Below, in pieces: positions 18,451-27,735 of a stretch of 64,000 bases of DNA. The stretch comes from Ignavibacteria bacterium. Its GTDB lineage: Bacteria; Bacteroidota; Ignavibacteria; Tepidaquicellales; OLB5. The position numbers were made by a program, and so were the translations under genes. The number at the start of each line of letters is the position of its first letter. Positions within the stretch are counted from its first letter, which is position 1. Below the pieces are notes generated by a model that saw only the letters and a program-made list of their open reading frames with translations, was not told the DNA's origin and did no database searches. The stretch is from assembly GCA_020852705.1 (NCBI GenBank), contig JADZAP010000021.1:1-64000 (forward strand), written 5' to 3'.

Positions 18451-19113
18451 CTATTGAAAAAATGGGAAAGGAATTGTAATCATTCGAATAAACGAAAGAA
18501 ATAGTATAACACATGAAATAACTACAAAAGTCTTTTGCATATTTGATCCTGATTTAAGTGAAGCAAGACCCAAAAAGAATAGAACAACAGTAAATAAAAC
18601 CGTGCAAAGTGTAAAATCATCGCCATATTTATTTGCTGAATTACCTTTTTCCATAAGTACTTTTGCGGAATCATTCAATTGAACTGATTCATCAAGCCTT
18701 GCATTGATACTATCTAGACTTGCGGCTTGCTCTTTATCGTACTCACTCACATCCTTTGGATCATCATTTAAATCTTTCTGCAACCCATCGCTAAGTTTAC
18801 TGAAGAAATAATTTGCATCATCAACATCACCTTTTTCAGTATTATCCTTCCATTGTGTATATATAATATCATCCTTCATGTCATTAACTTCAAACGAGTT
18901 AAGGTCACTTAATGCCTCGAGATAAATTGTATTAGCGTGGTTAGTAATGGTTACTGAGTTCGTGTAATTGATCTGCATTTCGCCCCCCCAAAGAGCAGAA
19001 CAATATGCCGCAAATGCGCCGAGAATTGTAGTAATGCCAAGAAGTATCGTTATAATAACATCTAGTTTTGAAGCTTTTTCATATGAAACTGTTTCTGTGT
19101 TAACTTCTACCAT
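18451..19113 (-). CDS. Hypothetical membrane protein
   Basis: A 220-residue protein with three membrane helices: about 18-38 (IITILLGITTILGAFAAYCSA) and a pair near the C-terminus (VLFTVVLFFLGLA and VVISCVILFLSFI). The roughly 115 residues between are polar, acidic and helical, with the WGGEMQINYTNSV stretch right after helix 1. It resembles small membrane proteins such as DUF4337 in layout, but I cannot assign it firmly. AGGAG lies 10 nt before the ATG. It is monocistronic. Confidence 0.7.
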   Translation of the reverse strand: MVEVNTETVSYEKASKLDVIITILLGITTILGAFAAYCSALWGGEMQINYTNSVTITNHANTIYLEALSDLNSFEVNDMKDDIIYTQWKDNTEKGDVDDANYFFSKLSDGLQKDLNDDPKDVSEYDKEQAASLDSINARLDESVQLNDSAKVLMEKGNSANKYGDDFTLCTVLFTVVLFFLGLASLKSGSNMQKTFVVISCVILFLSFIRMITIPFPFFQ

Positions 19114-19402
19114 GAGTTGTTTTCTCCTGAATAGATTTTTATTCCCGCAAATATACTATTATTTTTATTAAGTTTAGTGATTTTAAAAGTATAAAAATTG
19201 GAAAAATTTCTCAGCAAAGAAAAGTTGTTTGGACAGACATTGTATATATTATAATTGCTGTTAAAATTCTTTAGATTGAATTTGAAACCTATTATAGGTA
19301 AAGGTAATAATTCGGTTAAAAAGTTATTAGCAGAAAGCCTCCAATCATTTTTATCTGTCGAGAGTTTTTAATACAAATGGATCACCAATCAACAAAGTGT
19401 AA

Positions 19403-20770
19403 TTAAGCAAACCATCCGCTAAAAGTTTCATATAGGAGGAAAACATTAAAGGCGATAATGACCGCACTTATTGACCATGTAGTATATTTAAGCCATGGTT
19501 TATTTACAAATTTGCCCATTTTTTTCTTATCGCTTGTAAAAATAACAAGCGGAACAACAGCAAAGCTAAGCTGAATAGAGAGTATAACCTGGCTTAAAAT
19601 CAGAAGGTTTGTAGTACCTTTTTCGCCGTATAATATTGTAACAATAAGTGCGGGAATAATAGCAATGAGTCTGGTTATCAAACGGCGGAGCCACGGTTTC
19701 CACCGGATATTCAGAAAACCTTCCATTACAATTTGTCCTGAAAGGGTGCCTGTGATAGTAGAGTTTTGCCCGCTAGCCAGAAGAGCAATTGCAAAAACAA
19801 TACTTGCAGCGGTAACTCCAAGTACCGGATCTAATAACTTATACGCATCGGAAATATCTGCAATTTCACTGTATGATGTCCCGCTGAATGCTGCTGCAGA
19901 AACAATCAATATTGCTGCATTTATAAAGAATGCAAGGAACAGCGATGCAGTTGAATCTAAAGTAGCAAATTTAATTGCGCTCTTTTTGCCTTCGTCAGTT
20001 CTTTCATAGGCACGGGTTTGAACAATACTTGAGTGTAAATACAGGTTATGCGGCATTACGGTTGCTCCAAGAATTCCTATTGCAATATAGAGCATTTCCG
20101 GATTTGTGATAATTTGAGGTGTGGGAACAAGTCCACCGAGCATTGCAGAAACTTCAGGGTTTGAGACAATAATTTCATATAAAAAACAACCGAAGATAAT
20201 TGTGATCAATCCTGCTATTAAAGTTTCAATGTAGCGAAAACCTTTATTCTGAAAAAAAAGTATAACAAGTACATCAAGCACTGTGATAACCACTCCTGCA
20301 GCCAAAGGAATACCGAAGAGCAGATTTAGAGCAATTGCTGCACCAATTACCTCTGCAAGATCACATGCAGCAATAGCAATTTCACACAATACCCAAAGTA
20401 CTATAGAAACGGGTTTTGAATAATTATCTCTGCATGCTTGAGCAAGGTCACGTTCAGCAACAATACCTAATTTTAACGATAAGTGCTGAAGCACCATTGC
20501 AAAAATGTTAGATATAAATATTACAGCAAGCAATGTGTATCCAAATTTTGCGCCGCCTGCAATATCGGTTGCCCAATTACCGGGATCCATATATCCAACA
20601 GAGACTAATAGCCCAGGTCCGACAAACGCGAGCATTTTCTTCCAGAAACTGCCGTGGGTAGGCACTTTAACGGAAGAAAACACTTCCGGTAACGAGGGAA
20701 CTGTAATTGCTCGTCTCCACCCTGTATTGATATGATCTAATGCTAATCCTTTATGTAATAACTTTTTCAT
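19403..20770 (-). CDS. mntH: Nramp-family divalent metal transporter
   Basis: A 455-residue proton-coupled Mn/Fe transporter with about 11 membrane helices. The metal-site motif of helix 1 is DPGN (62-65) and that of helix 6 is MPH (239-241, in GATVMPHNLYLHS). ASGQNSTITGTLSGQ in the second half is also conserved. An unusually long N-terminal cytoplasmic region (about 43 residues) precedes helix 1. The gene lies 44 bp after the MntR-like repressor gene on the same strand, so they form one transcript, with import regulated by the product of the first gene. Confidence 0.92.
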   Translation of the reverse strand: MKKLLHKGLALDHINTGWRRAITVPSLPEVFSSVKVPTHGSFWKKMLAFVGPGLLVSVGYMDPGNWATDIAGGAKFGYTLLAVIFISNIFAMVLQHLSLKLGIVAERDLAQACRDNYSKPVSIVLWVLCEIAIAACDLAEVIGAAIALNLLFGIPLAAGVVITVLDVLVILFFQNKGFRYIETLIAGLITIIFGCFLYEIIVSNPEVSAMLGGLVPTPQIITNPEMLYIAIGILGATVMPHNLYLHSSIVQTRAYERTDEGKKSAIKFATLDSTASLFLAFFINAAILIVSAAAFSGTSYSEIADISDAYKLLDPVLGVTAASIVFAIALLASGQNSTITGTLSGQIVMEGFLNIRWKPWLRRLITRLIAIIPALIVTILYGEKGTTNLLILSQVILSIQLSFAVVPLVIFTSDKKKMGKFVNKPWLKYTTWSISAVIIAFNVFLLYETFSGWFA

Positions 20771-20814
20771 TTTAATTTTTTAACAAAGCTAAGGTTATTG
20801 TTTAACATTTTTTA

Positions 20815-21465
20815 TCATCCTGCAACAAATATTTGCTCTGCCATTATATGGCTTAAAAGATTTTTTTTCCCCTCAACTGTAATTAAAACAGAACCATCAA
20901 AATCTATTCTTTCATCAAGAACAATTTTTGTATTAAGTTTTACTCCTATTTTTGAAAGATACTGCAAAATTTCAATGGATGAATCTTTTACTTTTGCAAT
21001 TATATATTCTTTACCCGGCTCAGCATTTTGCAGTAATTTAAAATGCGTTGGGGCAATGTTAAGTTCTTCATCGGGAATAGGGTCTCCGTGAGGGTCAAAT
21101 TTGGGATAACCAAGATAAACTTCAAGCTTGTTAATAAACATATCGCTGCAAACATGTTCAAGTTTTTCAGCTTCCTCGTGAACTTCATCCCATTGATAAT
21201 GCAGGTGTTCCTGCAAAAATACTTCAAGTAAACGGTGTTTACGGATAAGCGCCAAAGAAATCTTTTTGCCGCTTGCTGTTAGTTCAAAACCGTGATAAGG
21301 TTTATTGTCAATCAAGCCATCTTTGGAAAGTTTTGTTACCATTTCACTGACTGATGCCGGTGAAATAGAAAGAACTGCAGCCAGACTTCCTGTATTTACT
21401 TTTTGTCCTTCTTCCTGAATATGGTAAATATTCTTTAAATAATCTTCTTTTGAACGAGTAGTCAT
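20815..21465 (-). CDS. mntR: DtxR/MntR-family metal-dependent transcriptional repressor
   Basis: A 216-residue repressor. A winged helix covers residues 1-65 (EDYLKNIYHIQEEGQKVNTG, VLSISPASVSEMVTKLSKDG). The dimerisation and metal domain is at about 66-140, with the H-x-x-E/E-x-x-H pattern of EVHEEAEKLEHVCSD and the PHGDPIP box. A C-terminal SH3/FeoA-like domain is at about 145-216. In the family, bound Mn or Fe causes repression of uptake genes. Co-transcription with mntH and the palindromic operator in its own promoter (21501-21516) point to autoregulation. Mn versus Fe selectivity is not decided by the sequence. Confidence 0.9.
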   Translation of the reverse strand: MTTRSKEDYLKNIYHIQEEGQKVNTGSLAAVLSISPASVSEMVTKLSKDGLIDNKPYHGFELTASGKKISLALIRKHRLLEVFLQEHLHYQWDEVHEEAEKLEHVCSDMFINKLEVYLGYPKFDPHGDPIPDEELNIAPTHFKLLQNAEPGKEYIIAKVKDSSIEILQYLSKIGVKLNTKIVLDERIDFDGSVLITVEGKKNLLSHIMAEQIFVAG

Positions 21466-21496
21466 ACTTAATAATATTTTTAGGTATATACTGTTA

Positions 21497-21527
21497 CAAA
21501 TTTAGGCATACCTAAAATTAAAGTCAA
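21497..21527 (-). promoter_or_regulatory. Promoter of the mntR-mntH unit
   Basis: On the minus strand, TTG (complement of 21525-21527) and TAAATTTG (complement of 21497-21504) are separated by 20 bp, which fits the Bacteroidota consensus. It lies about 30 bp upstream of the mntR ATG. Confidence 0.5.
21501..21516. promoter_or_regulatory. DtxR/MntR-type operator
   Basis: The palindrome TTTAGG-CATA-CCTAAA matches the general form of DtxR-family operators (TTAGGnnnnCCTAA). It overlaps the -7 element of the promoter, so binding would block transcription. A second half-site, TTTAGGTATATACTGT, lies at 21479-21494, with centres 22 bp apart (about two helical turns). Confidence 0.6.
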
Positions 21528-21656
21528 GTCACGGTTTATAGATAAAAAATACTCATATTAAATAGATGAATAACAAACTTTAAAAAATTTCAACTAAGTG
21601 TTAGCATTGAGATAAATTGCTAAAAAATATAAATTGCATTAATTATATAAATTTAA

Positions 21657-22394
21657 ATGAAAAATATTATTATTTTCTTATTCTTCACCGTATATGCAAT
21701 TTACAGCCAGCAGCTTAATATTTCTTCACATTCATTAAAAGATACATCATCTGCTAATAGATATGAAATTACCGCATATTATCCTCAAATGAACTTTGGG
21801 CAAGACGCTTTGATGGGTATGCATGGTATTGAACAAGATATAAATACTGAAATTCTTAAAATTATTAATGGACAGGTTATTCCGTTCAAGCTGCAATCAG
21901 AAGAAGATAAATTAGATTGCCCTCAGGAGTTAAATACACTCGAAATAAATTATTCAATTCCATATAAAAAAAATGGTTATATATGTGTACTATTTGAATC
22001 ATTCTCCTCCCCGCGCTGTGCAGCACATCCTATGACTTTCCAAACTTCATTTAATTACAGTTACAAAAGCAAGGGGTTGTTAACTATAGATAGTCTTTTT
22101 AAGTCAGATTCCCACTGGCTTAAATATATTTCGGATTATTGCACTCAGGAGCTTATCAAAAGAGCACAAAATGACAGCTTGATTGATTACAAAGAGAATA
22201 TAATGCAAGGAGCGGGTCCAAAAAGTGAAAATTTCCGGACTTTCACAATTGATGATAAATTTTTGACGATAATATTTAATCTTTACCAGGTTGGTCCTTA
22301 TGTGTGGGGATTCCAGAGAGTTGAAGTACCATGGAACAATATAAATAAAATGCTGGATCCGGTTGGTCCAGCCGATTTTTTAATTAAAAAATAA
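21657..22394 (+). CDS. Secreted DUF3298 (RsiV/PdaC-like) domain protein
   Basis: A 245-residue exported protein with signal peptide MKNIIIFLFFTVYAIYSQ. The body has the DUF4163/DUF3298 layout: an N-terminal half with YEITAYYPQMN and LEINYSIPYKKNGYICVLFE, and a C-terminal half with LLTIDSLFKSDSHWLKYISDY and FTIDDKFLTIIFNLYQVGPYVWG. The second block is the DUF3298 signature. Proteins of this fold include the anti-sigma factor RsiV and peptidoglycan deacetylase accessory domains, but the role here is unknown. A related lipoprotein is at 60892-61716. It diverges from the mntR promoter region. Confidence 0.7.
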   Translation: MKNIIIFLFFTVYAIYSQQLNISSHSLKDTSSANRYEITAYYPQMNFGQDALMGMHGIEQDINTEILKIINGQVIPFKLQSEEDKLDCPQELNTLEINYSIPYKKNGYICVLFESFSSPRCAAHPMTFQTSFNYSYKSKGLLTIDSLFKSDSHWLKYISDYCTQELIKRAQNDSLIDYKENIMQGAGPKSENFRTFTIDDKFLTIIFNLYQVGPYVWGFQRVEVPWNNINKMLDPVGPADFLIKK

Positions 22395-22457
22395 ATATTT
22401 TAATAAAGTTTTTCTTTTATATGGGAAGTGTTACCTAAAAAAATTGTTTTTAAAAAA

Positions 22458-23057
22458 TTATTTTACTAACTTAACTATATCATCGCTTAAAGGTTTTACC
22501 TTGCTTGAAAAATAATTCAATAAATTTCCATTCTCATCAAGAAGATATTTATTAAAATTCCATACCGGCTGCTGATCATTCCATCCGTTAAACTCTTTGC
22601 TTGTTAGCCATTTGTAAATTAGAGCCATATCATCGCCAATAACAGATATTTTTTCAAACATTGGAAATGTAACATTATATTTTTCAGTGCAGAATTGTTT
22701 AATTTCTTTGTTAGTGCCGGGCTCCTGCCCGCCGAAATTATTTGCGGGAAATCCGAGTATTACAAGTTTATCTTTATAAGTATTATAAAGTTTTTCAAGA
22801 TCTTCATATTGCGGTGTGTAGCCGCATTCAGAAGCAGTATTGACAATCAGCACTTTTTTGCCTTTAAACTGAGTGTAATCAACATCCAAGCCGTCTATTG
22901 ATTTAACCTTTGCGTCAGGGTTAGCTTCAATAAATTCATAAAAATTCAATTTATCTGCCATATTTATGTTTTCCGGTTTTGATTTAATTTGTTTACATCC
23001 AAAAATTGTCAGTATTGCATACAATAAAGCCATTGTAATAAATGCCTGTTTCTTCAT
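22458..23057 (-). CDS. Glutathione peroxidase-family lipoprotein (thiol peroxidase)
   Basis: A 199-residue GPx fold with a lipoprotein signal (TIFGC, C21). Catalytic residues are C78 in NTASECGYTPQY, Q111 in FPANNFGGQEPG, and W166-N167 in VWNFNKYLL. The Cys in place of selenocysteine and C123 (QFCTEKY), the usual resolving cysteine of bacterial and plant GPx, suggest a thioredoxin-dependent peroxidase working in the periplasm or at the envelope. The pirin-like gene ends 17 bp upstream, so both are probably one oxidative-stress transcript. Confidence 0.9.
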   Translation of the reverse strand: MKKQAFITMALLYAILTIFGCKQIKSKPENINMADKLNFYEFIEANPDAKVKSIDGLDVDYTQFKGKKVLIVNTASECGYTPQYEDLEKLYNTYKDKLVILGFPANNFGGQEPGTNKEIKQFCTEKYNVTFPMFEKISVIGDDMALIYKWLTSKEFNGWNDQQPVWNFNKYLLDENGNLLNYFSSKVKPLSDDIVKLVK

Positions 23058-23074
23058 TTTATTTATAGATTTGT

Positions 23075-23821
23075 TTATTTCATTTCTGCATAAGTAGTAT
23101 AACCAACAGAAACGGGATTTTCTATTATAAAAAATCTCCCCTCATCGGCAGATTCAAATTCAAAGTAGTCCGCATCTTTTAAAACAGCAAAGTCATTTTC
23201 CTTCATTTCCCCTGATGAAGTTTTGATTGCTCCCTCAATAAGATAAATTGAGCTGATTTTATTTTTATTTAATGTAAACTTACTACTGCCGGAATTAAAT
23301 GTAACATCAGATGCAGTTACACCCGGGGTTTTAATTTCCATTGGACTTCCTGAACCGATATATTTTCTGATATTAAATCCGTTATTGGAATTTACCGGAA
23401 AATCTTTTTGTATATAATCGTTATAAGCAGCCGGATACTGCAAAGCATTACGAACATCCGGATCAAACCAAATCTGAAAAACATGAGAGCCGGCATTTAG
23501 CTTTTCTGAGTGGCTTATACCGCTTCCTGCACGTATTATCTGAGCACCGCCTTCTTCAATTGGAATCCATTTCATATTGGCGGAATCATAATGCTCAATT
23601 GTTCCTTTTATAATAAAGGTAACTATTTCAAAAGCTTTATGGGGATGCTCTCCGATTGTAGAACCCTTTTCGCTCCATGCATGTGCCCAATAGAAGAGAT
23701 TTGAGTATGGCTGAAGATATGCGGGATTATGGGTCATTGCAACCGGGCGGTTTTCAAGAATTTCACCTCCGTTAAACTCTCCCGGTGCTTGTTGTTTAAA
23801 AGGATAAATTTTTACTGACAT
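23075..23821 (-). CDS. Pirin family protein
   Basis: A 248-residue bicupin. The N-terminal cupin has the metal-binding set GEHPHKAFEIVTFIIKGTIEHYDS (two His, one Glu, one His), followed by GGAQIIRAGSGISHSE, which is the pirin signature. The C-terminal cupin is more divergent (FTLNKNKISSIYLIEGAIKT). Bacterial pirins are metalloproteins, some with quercetin dioxygenase activity and others involved in redox control. Function here is unknown. It is the first gene of a two-gene unit with the glutathione peroxidase-like gene. Confidence 0.88.
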   Translation of the reverse strand: MSVKIYPFKQQAPGEFNGGEILENRPVAMTHNPAYLQPYSNLFYWAHAWSEKGSTIGEHPHKAFEIVTFIIKGTIEHYDSANMKWIPIEEGGAQIIRAGSGISHSEKLNAGSHVFQIWFDPDVRNALQYPAAYNDYIQKDFPVNSNNGFNIRKYIGSGSPMEIKTPGVTASDVTFNSGSSKFTLNKNKISSIYLIEGAIKTSSGEMKENDFAVLKDADYFEFESADEGRFFIIENPVSVGYTTYAEMK

Positions 23822-23988
23822 AGATTTTATAGTATAAATTAATTAAGTTATAAACAGTTAATTTTAAATTAGTAACGGTTATTAGTAATTTTAAATTCCT
23901 CGTATGGCTGTATTTATATGATTAAATTGCAGCTTAGAAATCCACATTTATAAGAATGATGCTAAAATTAGGTTTATATAAATAATTA

Positions 23989-25290
23989 TTGCGAACAAAA
24001 TCTGTTAAACAAAATAAAGTAAACGTAATAACACTCGGGTGTTCAAAGAATATCTACGACTCAGAAGTGCTGATGGGGCAACTTAAGGCAAATGAAATCT
24101 CGGTGTCACATGAAGAAGAAAATTCAGACGCTCCTATAGTAATAATCAACACATGCGGATTTATTGATAATGCAAAACAGGAATCAATAAATACAATTCT
24201 AGAATGGGCTGATGCGAAAGAAAGAGGCAAGGTTGAAAAAGTTTATGTTACGGGTTGTTTATCTGAGAGGTATAAACCTGAACTTAAAAAAGAGATACCG
24301 AACATTGATGAGTATTTTGGTACACGTGACCTGCCAAGACTGCTAAAAACACTGAAAGCTGATTATAAGCAAGAGCTTGTTGGCGAACGCCTGCTTACTA
24401 CTCCGCTGCATTACGCATATTTTAAGATTTCTGAAGGCTGTGACAGACCTTGCGCTTTTTGTGCAATACCGCTTATGCGCGGAAAGCATATATCTATTCC
24501 AGTTGAAAGATTAATTCAACAGGCAATGGACCTTGCAAAGCAGGGAGTAAAAGAATTAATTTTAATAGCACAGGATTTAACCTACTACGGACTTGATATT
24601 TACAAAAAGCGAAGTTTAGCTGAACTCTTAACAAAACTTTGTCGTGTTGAAGGAATTGAATGGATCCGTCTTCATTATGCTTTTCCGCAGGGGTTTCCTT
24701 TGGATGTGCTTGATGTAATTGCATGCGAACCCAAAATCTGCAAATACATTGATATTCCGCTGCAGCATATAAACAATAAAATACTTAAATCTATGAGGCG
24801 GGGTACAACAAAAGAAAGGACTATTGAACTTGTTAATGCAATCAGGAAGAAAATTCCCGGAATTGCAATCAGAACAACGCTGATAACCGGGTATCCGGGA
24901 GAGACTGAGGAGGATTTTAATGAATTACTTGAATGGGTTAAACAAACAAAATTTGAACGGCTTGGCGTATTTACATATTCACATGAAGAAAATACTTATG
25001 CTTATAAACTGAAAGATGGTATTCCCCAAAAAATAAAACAGCAACGCGCTGATGTTGTGATGAAAGCACAAAGGAAGATTTCACTTGAACATAATAAAAA
25101 CCTTATAAATAAAAATCTTAAAGTAATCATAGACAGAAAAGAAGGGAAAAATTATATAGGCAGAACAGAGTATGATAGTCCCGAAGTTGATAACGAAGTT
25201 TACATAATGGCAGATTATTTACGAATTGGCGATATTGTTACGGTTAAAATAACCGGAGCAAAGGAATATGATCTGCAAGGGAAAGTATAA
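23989..25290 (+). CDS. rimO: Ribosomal protein S12 methylthiotransferase RimO
   Basis: A 433-residue radical-SAM methylthiotransferase. The N-terminal UPF0004 domain binds one 4Fe-4S cluster through C18, C56 and C90. The radical-SAM core has C151, C155 and C158 in GCDRPCAFC followed by AIPLMRGKHIS. A TRAM domain forms the last 65 residues. The MRGKHISIPVE segment and length separate it from MiaB. It modifies Asp88 (E. coli numbering) of ribosomal protein S12. The start is TTG at 23989. No ATG lies in frame before the LGCSKN motif, which is so close to the N-terminus that the start must be here. Confidence 0.93.
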   Translation: MRTKSVKQNKVNVITLGCSKNIYDSEVLMGQLKANEISVSHEEENSDAPIVIINTCGFIDNAKQESINTILEWADAKERGKVEKVYVTGCLSERYKPELKKEIPNIDEYFGTRDLPRLLKTLKADYKQELVGERLLTTPLHYAYFKISEGCDRPCAFCAIPLMRGKHISIPVERLIQQAMDLAKQGVKELILIAQDLTYYGLDIYKKRSLAELLTKLCRVEGIEWIRLHYAFPQGFPLDVLDVIACEPKICKYIDIPLQHINNKILKSMRRGTTKERTIELVNAIRKKIPGIAIRTTLITGYPGETEEDFNELLEWVKQTKFERLGVFTYSHEENTYAYKLKDGIPQKIKQQRADVVMKAQRKISLEHNKNLINKNLKVIIDRKEGKNYIGRTEYDSPEVDNEVYIMADYLRIGDIVTVKITGAKEYDLQGKV

Positions 25291-25385
25291 GTAATTATTT
25301 CAATCTCTTTGTTTAATATTAATCTGCAGAGTTTGAAAATTAAATATTTTATTTAATAATATCTGTTAAAATTTAAATACAGTAT

Positions 25386-26435
25386 CTACACTCCAAACGA
25401 AAACCCTGATGTAATCACTTTAAATAAACCACCGTTATATTTCCACAGGTTATATGTGCCGCCTTCGTAATATCCGTCATATGTCATAATTTCAAGTATT
25501 CCGTCTCCATTAATATCAACAACGGCATCAACGGAGCCGAAGGTAAAATTATTAACGGCAAGCGGAGAATGCTCTGAGATAATTTTTCCATCTTCATCCA
25601 TTATGTATATTAAAGAAGTGAAATTTGTAAAATCATTCTGAAGTTTTACTCCAACTAAAAACTCATTTTTTCCGGCTGCGGTAAAGCTCCCTTCAAATAA
25701 TTTAATTTCTTCATTTGTTAGTTTTGTAACAGGACCTGAGATTTGTTCACCTTTATCATCAAATCTGGCAGAATTAATTCCTTTAAGTTTAGGCAGAAGG
25801 TATTCTTTAAATTTATCCAGAACCTGCTGATTAGTTACACTTTTATTATTCATTTTTTTCAAACCGTTGTTTTGTGAGCATACCATAACTTCGTTCTCTT
25901 CAAACTTTGCACCCGCAGGGGCGTTAACATAAGCATAGAAAACAATCCCTCCGCCTATAATATCATCCATGTTAATGTAGTAACCGGCAATTTCTGCTGA
26001 GTAAACTCCGTTATTTGCAGAAACATTTATCTTATCACCTTTTTTAAATCCGGTATATTTTTCAAATTCAGGTTTAAAGTCATCAAAAAAATATTCATAT
26101 TTCAGATCATTTAACTTTTGATATTTATTGATAATATCTTTTAATGACTGACAATAATTATCATAACCGGCACCGGTTGTATCTTTTATATTCTCATTAG
26201 CAGAAAACCTGTAATTATCTTCAACAATAACTCTTTTTCCGTCCCACTTTCCCAAATATACAATTTCGTTTTGCTGAGATTGACTTAGGTTGTTGTTACC
26301 GTCTTTTTTATCACTGTTTTCTTCAACTGAATTTTGAGATGAATTATTGCCGCTATTGTTACCATCGTTTTTTTTAGAGCATGAAGCTGATATCAAAATG
26401 AATAGTGCCGCAATAAGAAGTATATATATTTTCAT
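25386..26435 (-). CDS. Hypothetical lipoprotein with acidic linker and C-terminal FG-GAP-like repeat
   Basis: A 349-residue lipoprotein. The signal ends in SASC with C19 lipidated. About 40 residues of low-complexity Asn/Ser/Asp/Lys linker follow, then a globular domain. Near the C-terminus, VVDINGDGILEIMTYDGYYEGG has the DxNxDGxxE calcium-binding form seen in FG-GAP and EF-hand-like loops. I do not recognise the overall family. The gene is convergent with rimO and stands alone. Confidence 0.7.
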   Translation of the reverse strand: MKIYILLIAALFILISASCSKKNDGNNSGNNSSQNSVEENSDKKDGNNNLSQSQQNEIVYLGKWDGKRVIVEDNYRFSANENIKDTTGAGYDNYCQSLKDIINKYQKLNDLKYEYFFDDFKPEFEKYTGFKKGDKINVSANNGVYSAEIAGYYINMDDIIGGGIVFYAYVNAPAGAKFEENEVMVCSQNNGLKKMNNKSVTNQQVLDKFKEYLLPKLKGINSARFDDKGEQISGPVTKLTNEEIKLFEGSFTAAGKNEFLVGVKLQNDFTNFTSLIYIMDEDGKIISEHSPLAVNNFTFGSVDAVVDINGDGILEIMTYDGYYEGGTYNLWKYNGGLFKVITSGFSFGV

Positions 26436-26505
26436 ATTATATTGACTTATTTACTAAACAAAAATAATTAATATTGTCTAAAAATGCTGGCTCAATTATA
26501 AATTA

Positions 26506-26522
26506 CCCGGCAATTTGCCGGG
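26506..26522 (-). terminator. GC-rich hairpin, possible terminator
   Basis: CCCGGC / GCCGGG with a 5-nt loop, flanked by A or T runs, lies 52 bp past the stop of the protease gene at 26574. The T-tract on the minus strand is weak (TAATTTATAATT), so confidence is moderate. Confidence 0.45.
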
Positions 26523-26573
26523 TTTTAAAAAATAATTATTCTTCCTGTTTATTGGAATAATATTTCTATTTTT

Positions 26574-27674
26574 TTATGTTTCATCAGTAATTCGGGGTTG
26601 TGCACCGTACTTTTCGAGCAGAATGTTATCATATTTATCAGCATTTGCAAAAAGTAACTTCAGATTTTCCAGTCCTGTTTCATACGTTAAGTATTGATCA
26701 TACATGAAAGTTGAAAGCACTACATCCTGATTATTAACACTGAACATCATACCTTCTAAATTATAGTTTTCGCGAAGTAAAAATTCGTACATTGCGCCAA
26801 TGTTGCTTTTAGGCAGCATGCACAAAAGACTGTCGCAGACTATAAAACCATCTTTGTTATAGTTGATATAAATCTTTGCAGATCCTTCATCTATTTCCCA
26901 GCTGTAGGGACCTTTTCTTGAAAGCTTAACATCTTTTCCAAGCTGTTCTAAAATTGTTTCAATAACTGCTGATGCTCCGGTTGGTTTATATTCTGATTCA
27001 GGTTTAAGATTTGGGAAATCCAGTTTGGTACCGCAGTTAGGGCAGTACTCTTCTCCATCAAGGTTTTGCTCTGTCACAAAATAACCGCAGCTTGGACATT
27101 TTTGTGTATATGTGCCAAAATACTGGCTGTAACCGGAAATATCTTCTTCAAGATATTCTACCGGTAGAGCAAAACCCAAATTATCTCCGCCTGCGATAAT
27201 AAATGTGTTAACTCCAATTATATCACCTGTAGAATTAACCAGCGGTCCGCCGCTATTGCCGGGATTAATTGCCGCATCAATTTGAATATAATTCAATCCA
27301 CGCTGCAATCGTTTTGATTTTGAAACAATCCCTTCTGTTGCAGTGTAGTTCAGTCCATACGGATGACCGATTGCAATAACCTGGTCTCCTTCTTTAACAT
27401 CGTGTCCGCGGGCAAGATCAATTGGTGGAAGATCAATACCTTCCGGCACTTTTATGAAAGCAAGGTCATACTTTGCATCATTAAAGAAGACTTGTGACAA
27501 TTGTTTCGGAATCGATCTGCCGCTTATAACTGCTTCGGAGTTTCCTTTTACAACGTGATCATTGGTAATTATCAGGTTGGCGCTTTTTACGTAAAACCCG
27601 GTACCTGTTCCCTGAGGTGTAGCTATTTGAATTATTACGTGCTGAAATCTGTCTATAATCTGCTGTGCATACAT
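26574..27674 (-). CDS. Cytosolic trypsin-like (HtrA-type) protease with zinc ribbon and C-terminal YbjN-like domain
   Basis: A 366-residue protein without a signal peptide. Residues 1-175 are an S1C chymotrypsin fold with catalytic triad H40 (TNDHVV), D70 (YDLAFIKV) and S141 (NPGNSGGP). Instead of a PDZ domain it has a zinc ribbon with C193, C196, C211 and C214 (CPSCG...CPNCG). The last 140 residues look like a YbjN/type III chaperone-like fold (GFIVCDSLLCMLPKSN, LLRENYNLEGMMFSVNNQDV). It follows, after 61 bp, a gene whose N-terminal part has a similar segment, so they form a two-gene unit. Substrate and role are unknown. The last domain is assigned by pattern only. Confidence 0.85.
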   Translation of the reverse strand: MYAQQIIDRFQHVIIQIATPQGTGTGFYVKSANLIITNDHVVKGNSEAVISGRSIPKQLSQVFFNDAKYDLAFIKVPEGIDLPPIDLARGHDVKEGDQVIAIGHPYGLNYTATEGIVSKSKRLQRGLNYIQIDAAINPGNSGGPLVNSTGDIIGVNTFIIAGGDNLGFALPVEYLEEDISGYSQYFGTYTQKCPSCGYFVTEQNLDGEEYCPNCGTKLDFPNLKPESEYKPTGASAVIETILEQLGKDVKLSRKGPYSWEIDEGSAKIYINYNKDGFIVCDSLLCMLPKSNIGAMYEFLLRENYNLEGMMFSVNNQDVVLSTFMYDQYLTYETGLENLKLLFANADKYDNILLEKYGAQPRITDET

Positions 27675-27735
27675 ATATTGATGTTATCTTTAAAAATTCT
27701 GATTGATTGTTTTAAAATTATAAACTATAAAGTTT

